Assembly: GCA_903913345.1 (NCBI GenBank)
Contig: CAIWLA010000410.1
Span: 1 to 8,124, forward strand
Length of the DNA stretch: 8,124 nucleotides
Source: an uncultured Magnetococcales bacterium
Lineage (GTDB): Bacteria > Pseudomonadota > Magnetococcia > Magnetococcales > Magnetaquicoccaceae
Direction of reading: 5' to 3'
In this document: positions 1 through 6,406 of the stretch, piece by piece
How positions within the stretch are numbered: position 1 is the first letter of the stretch
Layout: each line of letters starts with the position of its first letter
Program-made: the position numbers and the translations under genes
The notes under the pieces: generated by a model
What the model saw: the letters and a program-made list of their open reading frames with translations, nothing else
Told to the model about the DNA's origin: nothing
Database searches by the model: none

Positions 1-353
1 ACCCGCATCAGCAAAGTGGGCGGATTGACCGGTTTGGTCAAAAAATCCACCGCACCCAACGCCAGGCCGCGCAGTTCGTATTCCAACCGCCGGGTGGCGG
101 TGATAAACAAAACCGGTATATGGGCCGTGGCGGGATCGTCCTTGAGATGCTGACAGGTCTCAAAGCCATCCATGTCCGGCATCTGGACATCCAGCAGGAT
201 GAGATCCGGATTTTCCTGCCGCGCCACCCGCAGACCATCCAGACCCGAATGGGCCACGAAGACCTGGTATTCCGGCTTCAATAATTCGTTCAAAAGCAGC
301 GTATTATCGATAGCATCATCAACAAGGAGAATTTTTGGACGATTCGATCTCAT
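1..353 (-). CDS. Response regulator, receiver (REC) domain, partial
   Basis: This is the N-terminal 117 residues of a two-component response regulator; the rest lies beyond the window's left edge. A receiver domain takes a phosphoryl group from a sensor kinase and controls an output domain, which cannot be seen here. All landmark residues are visible: the acidic pair D12-D13 in KILLVDDA, the phospho-acceptor D55 in LILLDVQMPDMDG, the switch Thr T85 in FITAT and the conserved Lys K107 in FLTKPVNPP. The chosen ATG (353-351) puts the acidic pair at the usual distance from the N terminus. The frame stays open upstream (another ATG at 413-411), but that extension is proline-rich and unlike a receiver. 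A weak AAGGG lies about 12 nt upstream. The wording resembles receivers attached to HD-GYP, GGDEF or kinase modules, but that is only an impression. The gene is divergent from the glycosyltransferase gene. Confidence 0.93.
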   Translation of the reverse strand, partial: MRSNRPKILLVDDAIDNTLLLNELLKPEYQVFVAHSGLDGLRVARQENPDLILLDVQMPDMDGFETCQHLKDDPATAHIPVLFITATRRLEYELRGLALGAVDFLTKPVNPPTLLMR

Positions 354-393
354 TTTCAGCAGTATCCCTTCGGTATTCCTTGGGGGAATGACC

Positions 394-435
394 ACCCATG
401 GAGGCAGCGGCATGGGTCGCAAAGCATCCGACCCA
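394..435 (-). promoter_or_regulatory. Two overlapping, mutually exclusive inverted repeats upstream of the response regulator
   Basis: ACCCATG (394-400) pairs perfectly with CATGGGT (411-417) across 10 nt. TGGGTCG (413-419) pairs perfectly with CGACCCA (429-435) across 9 nt. The two stems share bases 413-417, so only one can form at a time. A third small stem, ATTCC (375-379) with GGAAT (385-389), lies closer to the response regulator start. These could be leader hairpins of the minus-strand transcript or protein-binding palindromes. No U-run follows either stem, so I do not call a terminator. The pairings are read directly; the function is inferred. Confidence 0.35.
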
Positions 436-581
436 CCCAATACGCTTGCCGGAATGATATATCCCAAACCCGGAAAGCCTCGCCCGATACGACCAAGCAA
501 TAACAGTGCCAAATAGTTTGATTCGCCGACAGAACAAAGCCTTGTCTTGTTCCGCTTCTTTGCGGATCCTGCTCTTTTGGC

Positions 582-1289
582 ATGGCAGCATTCCACTGGG
601 AGAGGGCCTTGACGCTTTCGATAATCATTCCCGTTCTCAATGAGGCGGAGCAGTTGTCCGCCTGGCTGGGGCATTTGGCCCCCGTGCGGGCGGAGGGAGC
701 GGAAATTATTGTGGTGGATGGGGGCAGTCTGGATGACTCGGTGGCCATGGCCACCCGATGGGGTGCCCAGGTTGTGGTCACTGATCCAGGCCGTGCGCGG
801 CAGATGAATGCCGGTGCCCAATTGGCTCAAGGAGATTTATTGCTGTTTTTGCATGCGGACACCTGGTTGCCCTCCTCTTTTGGGGCCGCACAGATGGAGA
901 GGCGTCTGGCCGGGAGCGGGCGGGTGTGGGGACGGTTTTCCGTCTCCATCCAGGGTCGTCCGAGGATGTTGCGTCTGGTCGCCTGGCTGATGAATCGCCG
1001 CTCCTGCCTGACGGGGATGGCCACCGGGGATCAGGCCATTTTCATGCTCCGTTCGGCTTTCATCCAGGTGGGCGGCTTTCCCGATCAACCCTTGATGGAG
1101 GATATCGCCCTCTCCAAACGTCTGTTGACGTTGTCAAGACCACTGTGCCTCTCTGATCGGGTGATCACCTCTGGACGACGTTGGGAAAAACAGGGGGTGT
1201 GGCGGACCATCCGGTTGATGTGGTGGCTGCGGTGGGCCTACTGGCGCGGGGTGCCAGTCGAACAATTGGCCAAGGCGTATCGGCCATGA
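582..1289 (+). CDS. Family 2 glycosyltransferase, rSAM/selenodomain-associated transferase 2 type (TIGR04283-like)
   Basis: This is a GT-A fold glycosyltransferase, probably using a nucleotide-sugar donor; the acceptor is unknown. Counting from the ATG, it shows SIIIPVLNEA at 13-22, the nucleotide-binding VVDGGSLDDS near 44-53, and GRARQMNAGA at 70-79. LLFLHADTWLP (87-97) holds the DXD-like HAD metal motif. GDQAIF (149-154), GGFPDQPLMED (164-174) and TSGRRWEKQG (196-205) are the C-terminal signatures of this subfamily. Length (235 aa) fits the family. The start is uncertain. ATG 582 has no good ribosome binding site, while TTG 609 has GGGAG six bases upstream (598-602) and gives MTLSIIIPVLNEA, the usual N terminus of the family; a 226-aa product from 609 is therefore quite possible. 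The stop overlaps the start of the DUF2064 gene (ATGA), so the two are translationally coupled. No radical SAM partner is in the window. Confidence 0.9.
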   Translation: MAAFHWERALTLSIIIPVLNEAEQLSAWLGHLAPVRAEGAEIIVVDGGSLDDSVAMATRWGAQVVVTDPGRARQMNAGAQLAQGDLLLFLHADTWLPSSFGAAQMERRLAGSGRVWGRFSVSIQGRPRMLRLVAWLMNRRSCLTGMATGDQAIFMLRSAFIQVGGFPDQPLMEDIALSKRLLTLSRPLCLSDRVITSGRRWEKQGVWRTIRLMWWLRWAYWRGVPVEQLAKAYRP

Positions 1290-1885
1290 CCCGCACCATC
1301 ATTTTCGCCAAGGCCCCCCGGCCCGGTTTTGCCAAGACCCGGCTGATCCCATTGCTGGGCGCGGAGGGCGCGGCCAACCTCGCGCATCGCCTGTTGAACA
1401 CCACCCTCGCCAGTGCCATCGCGGCTCAGGTGGGACCGGTGGAGTTGTGCGTCACACCGGACTGGACGAATCCCGCCTGGCAGAATGTCTCCCTTCCAGA
1501 GGGTCTCCTCGTGACCACCCAGGGCGAGGGTGATCTGGGTGAACGGCTCGCCCAGGCGGCACAACGGAGCCAGGAGGCGGTCCTGCTGATCGGCACGGAC
1601 TGCGTGGAGATGAGCGCGCCCCTGCTCCGTGAGGCCGCCGCCACCCTGGAAACGGTCGATGCCCTCCTGTATCCCACCCTGGATGGTGGCTATGCCCTGC
1701 TGGGACTGCGGCACTTTCACCCAAGCCTGTTTACCGATATGGCATGGAGTACGGCAACGGTGGCCAGGGAGACCATACACCGCATCCAGCAACTGGGTTG
1801 GTCGTTGCATCTGGGAAATCAGCTGCATGATCTGGACGAACCACAGGATCTGGCCTACTTGGACAACCAAAAAATGCGCCGGTAA
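1286..1885 (+). CDS. DUF2064 / TIGR04282-like nucleotidyltransferase-fold protein (rSAM/selenodomain-associated transferase 1)
   Basis: This is a 199-residue protein of the family that usually neighbours the TIGR04283 glycosyltransferase. The fold is that of sugar-nucleotide transferases such as CofC/MobA; the substrate is not established. Visible motifs are IIFAKAPRPGFAKTRL (5-20), the P-loop-like nucleotide-binding start of the family; LIGTDCVEM (101-109), where the family usually has GTDCP; LDGGYALLGL (132-141); and the terminal DLDEPQDLAYL (182-192). The Pro after GTDC is replaced by Val, a mild deviation. The ATG at 1286 lies inside the upstream stop (ATGA), which fixes the start by coupling and gives the family N terminus directly. 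An in-frame extension to 1181 would only read back through the upstream gene. No terminator is visible after the stop. Such pairs have been noted beside radical SAM proteins of arsenosugar-type pathways, but nothing here shows that link. Confidence 0.9.
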   Translation: MTRTIIFAKAPRPGFAKTRLIPLLGAEGAANLAHRLLNTTLASAIAAQVGPVELCVTPDWTNPAWQNVSLPEGLLVTTQGEGDLGERLAQAAQRSQEAVLLIGTDCVEMSAPLLREAAATLETVDALLYPTLDGGYALLGLRHFHPSLFTDMAWSTATVARETIHRIQQLGWSLHLGNQLHDLDEPQDLAYLDNQKMRR

Positions 1886-1906
1886 CATTTCGTCACGCTC
1901 GTGCCA

Positions 1907-1935
1907 TTGACCTGCTGCGCAAATCAGGGTACCTT
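1907..1935 (+). promoter_or_regulatory. Candidate sigma70-type promoter for pntAB
   Basis: TTGACC (1907-1912) matches the -35 consensus at 5 of 6 positions. It is separated by 17 bp from TACCTT (1930-1935), a weak -10 that keeps the first T and A and the last T. Transcription would start near 1942 and leave a leader of about 120 nt before pntA. This is the best promoter-like pair in the 179-bp gap, but the -10 is poor. Confidence 0.35.
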
Positions 1936-2051
1936 CCGACACATTGTACGCTACGCCCACCATTCACTGCGTGGGATTGTCGTTTGAAACGCGCCGACAG
2001 GAGATGAAAACGCGGTCTGAAGGCGGTTGTTGTTGTCCACACTCTACGGTT

Positions 2052-2058
2052 AAGGAGG
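2052..2058 (+). promoter_or_regulatory. Strong ribosome binding site of pntA
   Basis: AAGGAGG lies six bases before the ATG at 2065. It is nearly the perfect anti-16S complement, fixes the pntA start and suggests efficient translation. Confidence 0.85.
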
Positions 2059-2064
2059 CATTAC

Positions 2065-3636
2065 ATGCAAATTGGCATTCCCAGAGAGGTTTACCCAGGG
2101 GAACGACGGGTGGCTGCCAGCCCGGAATCGGTCAAACAATTTATCAAGCTCGGTTTCACCGTTGTGGTAGAGAGCAATGCTGGCCAGGAGGCCAATTTTG
2201 CGGACGATGTCTATACCGGCGCAGGTGCCACCATCGCACCGGATGCCAAAGCCCTCTACGGCACGGCGGATATCATCCTCAAGGTGCGGGCACCCATGCT
2301 CCCCCCAAAAAGCAAGGTCCACGAGGCAGAGATGCTCAGAGCCGGGACCACCTTGATCAGTTTTATCTGGCCAGCCCAGAACAAGGAGCTGATGGACCAA
2401 TTGGCCGCCCGCCAGATAACGGTATTGGCCATGGATTCGGTACCCCGCATGTCGCGTGCCCAAAAACTGGATGCCTTGAGTTCCATGGGCAATATTGCCG
2501 GTTACCGGGCCGTGATTGAAGCGGCACACCACTTTGGACGGTTTTTTACCGGTCAAATCACCGCCGCTGGCAAAGTACCCCCCGCCAAGGTGTTTGTCAT
2601 CGGGGCCGGGGTGGCGGGTCTGGCGGCCATCGGCACGGCATCGGGTCTGGGTGCCATCGTGCGGGCCACCGATACCCGTCCCGAAGTGGCGGATCAGGTC
2701 AAAAGCATGGGGGCCGAGTTTGTGGCCGTCGAGTATGAAGAAGAAGGCACTGGCGTGGGCGGTTATGCCAAGGTCATGAGTGAAGGGTTCCAAAAAGCCC
2801 AGAAAGAGATGACCGCCAAACAGGTCGCGGAGGTGGATATTGTCATCACCACCGCCCTGATTCCCGGCCGGCCCGCCCCCAAACTCATCACCGCAGAGAT
2901 GGTGAAGAGCATGAAGCCGGGCAGCGTCATCGTCGATCTGGCCGCCGAAACGGGTGGCAACTGCGAGTTGACCGTCCCCCACAAGGTGACGGTCTGCCAC
3001 GATGTCACCATCATCGGTTATTCCGATCTGCCCAGCCGCCTGCCCCGGCAGTCCAGCCAACTCTACGCCACCAATCTGGTGCGTCTGATGGAAGAGTTGT
3101 GTCGCACCAAGGATGGGACAATCAATGTCAACATGGACGATGAGGTCATTCGCGGGACCACCGTCATCAAGGATGGGGTCATCACCTGGCCGCCCCCGCC
3201 GCCCAAATTGTCGGCGGCTCCACCCCAGGCCAAACCCGCCGCCGCGCCACCAGCGGCCAAGCACGGTGCCCATGGATCAGGCGGCGAACCCGCCGACAAT
3301 GCCAGTGTGGTCCGGGTCGGTGCCATCGTGGCCGTTCTGTTTGCCCTGGTCGGCATTTCAGCCCCGCCCGAATTTCTGGCCCACTTTACCGTTTTCATCC
3401 TGGCCTGTTTTGTCGGTTACATGGTCATCTGGAACGTCACCCCGGCCTTGCATACTCCGCTCATGAGCGTCACCAATGCCATCAGCAGTATTATCGTGAT
3501 CGGTGCCCTGATCCAGATCTCTTCAACCAGCGAGCTTGTGACCACCCTGGCATGGTTGGCCATTGTGCTGACTTCGGTCAACATGTTGGGTGGATTCTGG
3601 GTTACCCAGCGCATGCTGCGCATGTTTCAGAAATAA
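2065..3636 (+). CDS. pntA: NAD(P) transhydrogenase subunit alpha
   Basis: This is the alpha subunit of the proton-translocating transhydrogenase of the inner membrane, which moves hydride from NADH to NADP+ driven by proton entry. At 523 aa it is slightly longer than E. coli PntA (510) and has the same fused layout: a soluble NAD(H) domain I followed by membrane helices. [20 protein letters not shown] opens domain I. Visible motifs are SFIWPAQN (99-106), [11 protein letters not shown] (131-141), [18 protein letters not shown] (158-175), the Rossmann glycine motif GAGVAG (180-185), DTRPEV (203-208), the mobile-loop GYAKVMS (233-239), and [12 protein letters not shown] (264-275). A Pro/Ala-rich linker (about 375-412) leads to four hydrophobic segments near 415-432, 437-457, 470-487 and 490-509, with [12 protein letters not shown] (463-474) strongly conserved. 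It ends MLRMFQK, as in enterobacteria. pntB starts 16 bases after the stop codon, so the two form an operon. Alphaproteobacteria often split this subunit; here it is intact. Confidence 0.98.
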   Translation: MQIGIPREVYPGERRVAASPESVKQFIKLGFTVVVESNAGQEANFADDVYTGAGATIAPDAKALYGTADIILKVRAPMLPPKSKVHEAEMLRAGTTLISFIWPAQNKELMDQLAARQITVLAMDSVPRMSRAQKLDALSSMGNIAGYRAVIEAAHHFGRFFTGQITAAGKVPPAKVFVIGAGVAGLAAIGTASGLGAIVRATDTRPEVADQVKSMGAEFVAVEYEEEGTGVGGYAKVMSEGFQKAQKEMTAKQVAEVDIVITTALIPGRPAPKLITAEMVKSMKPGSVIVDLAAETGGNCELTVPHKVTVCHDVTIIGYSDLPSRLPRQSSQLYATNLVRLMEELCRTKDGTINVNMDDEVIRGTTVIKDGVITWPPPPPKLSAAPPQAKPAAAPPAAKHGAHGSGGEPADNASVVRVGAIVAVLFALVGISAPPEFLAHFTVFILACFVGYMVIWNVTPALHTPLMSVTNAISSIIVIGALIQISSTSELVTTLAWLAIVLTSVNMLGGFWVTQRMLRMFQK

Positions 3637-3651
3637 AGGGAGAGTTGACCC

Positions 3652-5067
3652 ATGAACGCAGGTTTGATGACGACCGCCTATATTGGCGCGACCATTCTAT
3701 TCATCCTCAGCCTCGGAGGACTCAGCAATCCCGAGACCGCCCGGCGGGGTAATCTTTTTGGCATCATCGGCATGACCATTGCGGTCCTGGCCACGCTGAT
3801 GGGGCCCAGTCTGTCAGGAGCCTCTGGACTGGCCATGGTCCTGGTGGGCATGTTGATTGGCGGCTCGACGGGGGTCTTTGCGGCCATTCGGGTCAAAATG
3901 ACCGAAATGCCGGAACTGGTCGCCTTGATGCACAGCCTCGTGGGTATGGCGGCTGTGCTGGTGGGTTATGCCACCTTTTTCGATCCCTCCACCCACTTGA
4001 CCGGTGCCGTCAGGACCATTCATGAGGTGGAAATTTATGTCGGCATTCTCATCGGTGCCATCACCTTTTCCGGCTCGGTGATCGCCTTCGGCAAACTGGC
4101 GGGCAAAATCAGCGGCAAGCCCCTCACCTTGCCGGGACGCCATCTGTTCAACTTTGGTCTGTTGATTGTCACCATTATTCTGGGCAAATGGTTCCTCGAT
4201 GCCCACAGCCTGGACGAGGCCATGATTCCGCTTTCCCTGATGACGGTCCTGGCTCTGATCTTCGGGATTCATATGGTCATGGCCATCGGCGGTGCGGATA
4301 TGCCGGTGGTGGTCTCCATGTTGAACAGCTATTCCGGTTGGGCCGCAGCGGCAACCGGTTTCATGCTCTCCAATGACCTGCTCATCGTGGTGGGTGCCCT
4401 GGTGGGATCATCGGGTGCCATTCTGAGCTACATCATGTGTCGGGCCATGAATCGGAAATTTTTTGCGGTGATCGCAGGCGGTTTTGGTACCGGCGGCGGC
4501 ACCACATCCAGTGCCTCTGCGGCACCGGCGGGGGATGTCAACCCCATTTCCTCGTTGGAGACAGCCGAATTGCTCCGCGAGGCCAAGAGTGTGATCATTG
4601 TGCCCGGCTATGGCATGGCCGTGGCCCAGGCCCAGCATACGGTCTATGAGATCACCAAATTTTTGCGCTCCAAAGGGAAGAATGTCCGTTTCGGCATTCA
4701 TCCCGTGGCGGGTCGCATGCCCGGCCACATGAATGTGCTGTTGGCAGAGGCCAAAGTGCCCTATGACATTGTCATGGAGATGGACGAATTGAATGATGAC
4801 TTCCCCTCCACCGATGTCTCCATGGTGATCGGGGCCAACGACATCGTCAATCCATCGGCTGAGGAAGATCCCAACTCGCCCATCGCGGGGATGCCTGTGT
4901 TGCAGGTGTGGAAGGCCGAAACCTCCATCGTCATGAAACGTTCCATGGCATCCGGTTATGCCGGGGTGGACAATCCGCTGTTTTACAAAGAGAACAACCG
5001 CATGCTTTTTGGCGATGCCAAGAAAATGCTGGACGAAGTCCTCAATCATTTGCGCACGGCTGGCTGA
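3652..5067 (+). CDS. pntB: NAD(P) transhydrogenase subunit beta
   Basis: This is the beta subunit of the same enzyme. It supplies most of the membrane domain II, which carries the proton path, and the NADP(H)-binding domain III on the cytoplasmic side. Its 471 aa compare with 462 in E. coli. The N-terminal two thirds hold many hydrophobic helices. [16 protein letters not shown] (83-98) contains H94, equivalent to the proton-path His (H91 in E. coli). [20 protein letters not shown] (213-232) includes conserved D216 and N225. After a Gly/Ser/Ala-rich linker (about 277-300), domain III shows [12 protein letters not shown] (317-328), [20 protein letters not shown] (346-365), MDELNDDF (377-384), GANDIVNP (394-401), [16 protein letters not shown] (429-444) and LFGDAKKM (452-459). 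All expected NADP-binding signatures are present, so the enzyme should be functional. GGGAG lies nine bases upstream of the ATG. A second in-frame ATG at 3667 is less likely. Confidence 0.98.
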   Translation: MNAGLMTTAYIGATILFILSLGGLSNPETARRGNLFGIIGMTIAVLATLMGPSLSGASGLAMVLVGMLIGGSTGVFAAIRVKMTEMPELVALMHSLVGMAAVLVGYATFFDPSTHLTGAVRTIHEVEIYVGILIGAITFSGSVIAFGKLAGKISGKPLTLPGRHLFNFGLLIVTIILGKWFLDAHSLDEAMIPLSLMTVLALIFGIHMVMAIGGADMPVVVSMLNSYSGWAAAATGFMLSNDLLIVVGALVGSSGAILSYIMCRAMNRKFFAVIAGGFGTGGGTTSSASAAPAGDVNPISSLETAELLREAKSVIIVPGYGMAVAQAQHTVYEITKFLRSKGKNVRFGIHPVAGRMPGHMNVLLAEAKVPYDIVMEMDELNDDFPSTDVSMVIGANDIVNPSAEEDPNSPIAGMPVLQVWKAETSIVMKRSMASGYAGVDNPLFYKENNRMLFGDAKKMLDEVLNHLRTAG

Positions 5068-5084
5068 TTGGGTTGTCCAAGACC

Positions 5085-5112
5085 GGTTGCTCCCCCCTCT
5101 GGGGGAGCAACC
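5085..5112 (+). terminator. Perfect 12-bp GC-rich hairpin after pntB
   Basis: GGTTGCTCCCCC (5085-5096) pairs without mismatch with GGGGGAGCAACC (5101-5112) around the 4-nt loop CTCT. The hairpin starts 17 bases after the pntB stop. No run of T follows (ACTCCATTCG), so it is not a textbook intrinsic terminator. It may end pntAB transcripts partially, protect their 3' end or lower read-through into the lipoprotein gene. The stem is certain; the role is inferred. Confidence 0.7.
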
Positions 5113-5152
5113 ACTCCATTCGCCCGTCGGTTCACGAGGGGTCATTCGGCAC

Positions 5153-6223
5153 ATGGCGGTCATCCAGACCATCCGGGGATTCAGGAGACGATGGGGCCGC
5201 ACCGCGTGGCGGGATTTGCCCTGTGTGGGTGCCCTGCTGGGGTTGTTGGCCATTCTGGGGGGATGCGGCACGATCTCCCTCTCCAACGCCCCTCTGGAGA
5301 TGGACAATGCCACAGGGACCGTTCTGCAAACCGCCGAGGGTCACCTCATCTCCCCGGAGGCCCTCCTGGACAACATGTTGCACGCCCAGGTCATCTATCT
5401 GGGTGAACAGCATGACAATCCGTATCACCACCACCTGCAACGGGCCATTTTGGAAAAACTGCTGGCTCACGGCAAGCGGCCTGCGATTGGCTTTGAATTT
5501 TTTTCCCGCGACCAGACCGGTTGGTTGATGAATTTTACGCTGGGAAAACCCTCCCCCTTTGCCCTGCCGCAGTCGGACGATCCGGGGGAAACATTGCGCA
5601 AAAAGCTGGGATGGGAGAAACGCCCCGAATGGGCCTTTTATTTTCCCCTTTTGCAATTGGCGCGCACCCATCATTTGCCCGTCTTCGGGGCCGACCTGCC
5701 GGATGGCCTTCGGGTTCGTCTGGCCCGGAATGATCTGGCGGAGCTTTCCGCCATTGAAAAGGCCGAGTGGACCCCCACCCATTTTGTCCACGAGGACTAT
5801 CAGCAACTCATGCTGAAAAAATTAGCCCTTGCCCACTGCGGTATGGCTCCCGAATCGCTGTTGCAACGGCTGTACGTCACCTGGGTGGCTCGCAACGATG
5901 CCATGGCCCAGGCCATTGCCCTGATGCGGACCGCCGCGCCCGATGAGCCGGTGGTCATGGTGCTGGGAGCCGGACATGTGGCCCATGACATGGGCGTCTA
6001 TGAACGGGTGGCATTCCTGCAACCGGGCATTCACCAAGTGAATCTGGGTTTCCAGGAGATTCACCCGGAGGATCCCCCCCTGCCCCGCCCTTTTGAGCCG
6101 GTTCGGGTCGGTCAAACCCCCTTCGCGCCCGATCATCCGTTTCTGTGGTTTACCCCGCCCGCCCCCGACAGAGAGGATCCCTGCGCGCCGTTGTTGTCCC
6201 GGTCGCCATCGCCACCTCGATAA
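5153..6223 (+). CDS. ChaN-like (DUF399/Cofac_haem_bdg) lipoprotein, probable haem or iron uptake role
   Basis: This is a 356-residue predicted outer-membrane lipoprotein of the ChaN family, for which haem binding is reported in Campylobacter; the fold belongs to the EreA/ChaN/TIKI group. The N terminus has an Arg-rich stretch (8-20), a hydrophobic segment (25-37) and a lipobox LGGC with C38 as the lipidated residue. G39 at +2 does not give inner-membrane retention. The core shows VIYLGEQHDNPYHHHLQ (80-96) with E85, H87 and H92-94, then IGFEFFSRDQ (112-121) with E115, FGADLP (178-183) and LGAGHVAHDMG (271-281) with H275, in the order expected for the family. The last 45 residues are Pro-rich. 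Start: ATG 5153 follows GAGGGG about 11 bases away and begins the signal peptide; reading further upstream would run back into pntB. It follows pntB after a hairpin, so co-transcription is uncertain. The ligand is inferred from the family. Confidence 0.88.
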   Translation: MAVIQTIRGFRRRWGRTAWRDLPCVGALLGLLAILGGCGTISLSNAPLEMDNATGTVLQTAEGHLISPEALLDNMLHAQVIYLGEQHDNPYHHHLQRAILEKLLAHGKRPAIGFEFFSRDQTGWLMNFTLGKPSPFALPQSDDPGETLRKKLGWEKRPEWAFYFPLLQLARTHHLPVFGADLPDGLRVRLARNDLAELSAIEKAEWTPTHFVHEDYQQLMLKKLALAHCGMAPESLLQRLYVTWVARNDAMAQAIALMRTAAPDEPVVMVLGAGHVAHDMGVYERVAFLQPGIHQVNLGFQEIHPEDPPLPRPFEPVRVGQTPFAPDHPFLWFTPPAPDREDPCAPLLSRSPSPPR

Positions 6224-6302
6224 GAGCCATTCTGACATTTGATCAAAAGCGGAGAAATGCACTTGATCCGTACTTGCTATTTCGGCGAATTTGATGTATC
6301 TG

Positions 6303-6322
6303 GGGAGACTGGATAATCTCCC
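6303..6322 (+). other. Weak stem-loop between the lipoprotein and MotB-like genes
   Basis: GGGAGA (6303-6308) pairs with TCTCCC (6317-6322) across 8 nt and is followed by GTTGTTTG. It could be a weak terminator of the lipoprotein transcript or a leader element of the MotB-like gene. The 183-bp gap (6224-6406) also holds the palindrome TTTGATCAAA (6238-6247). No convincing promoter can be chosen in it: TTGCTA (6274) with TATCTG (6297) is the best pair and is poor. Confidence 0.25.
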
Positions 6323-6390
6323 GTTGTTTGCAGCCCGGAGAGGTTGCGCAGGCGGGATATCCTGATGATCCAACGCGCATCGGTTTGACT

Positions 6391-6398
6391 GAGAGGAG
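6391..6398 (+). promoter_or_regulatory. Ribosome binding site deciding a GTG start
   Basis: GAGAGGAG lies eight bases before GTG 6407. It supports GTG as the start of the MotB-like protein, which places the CPPCK stretch and the membrane helix at the N terminus as in related MotB proteins. Confidence 0.65.
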
Positions 6399-6406
6399 TT
6401 TGTATC

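Noticed and set aside
1238..1963. Minus-strand open frame (241 codons) opposite the DUF2064 gene
   Set aside because: It is a shadow of a gene with clear family motifs; composition is biased and no ribosome binding site was evident.
1944..2519. Plus-strand open frame with three Cys codons in a row (TGT TGT TGT) in the pntA leader
   Set aside because: It could look like a Cys-sensing leader peptide, but the frame does not stop before pntA and runs far into it, and AGGAG abuts its internal ATG with no spacing.
2050..3273. Long minus-strand open frame (407 codons) opposite pntA
   Set aside because: It is antisense to a certain gene, its Gly/His/Asp-rich composition is typical of a GC-rich shadow frame, and no known motif appears.
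4958..5152. N-terminal extension of the ChaN-like protein by 65 codons
   Set aside because: It would overlap the end of pntB and the hairpin and would bury the lipoprotein signal peptide; ATG 5153 gives a normal lipoprotein start.
4408..5313. Minus-strand open frame (301 codons) opposite pntB and the following gap
   Set aside because: It is antisense to the conserved NADP domain of pntB and is His/Gly-rich, as expected of a complementary frame.
6238..6247. Palindrome TTTGATCAAA as an FNR or CRP site
   Set aside because: It lacks the 4-nt centre of TTGAT-N4-ATCAA, and a lone 10-bp palindrome is too little to name a regulator.
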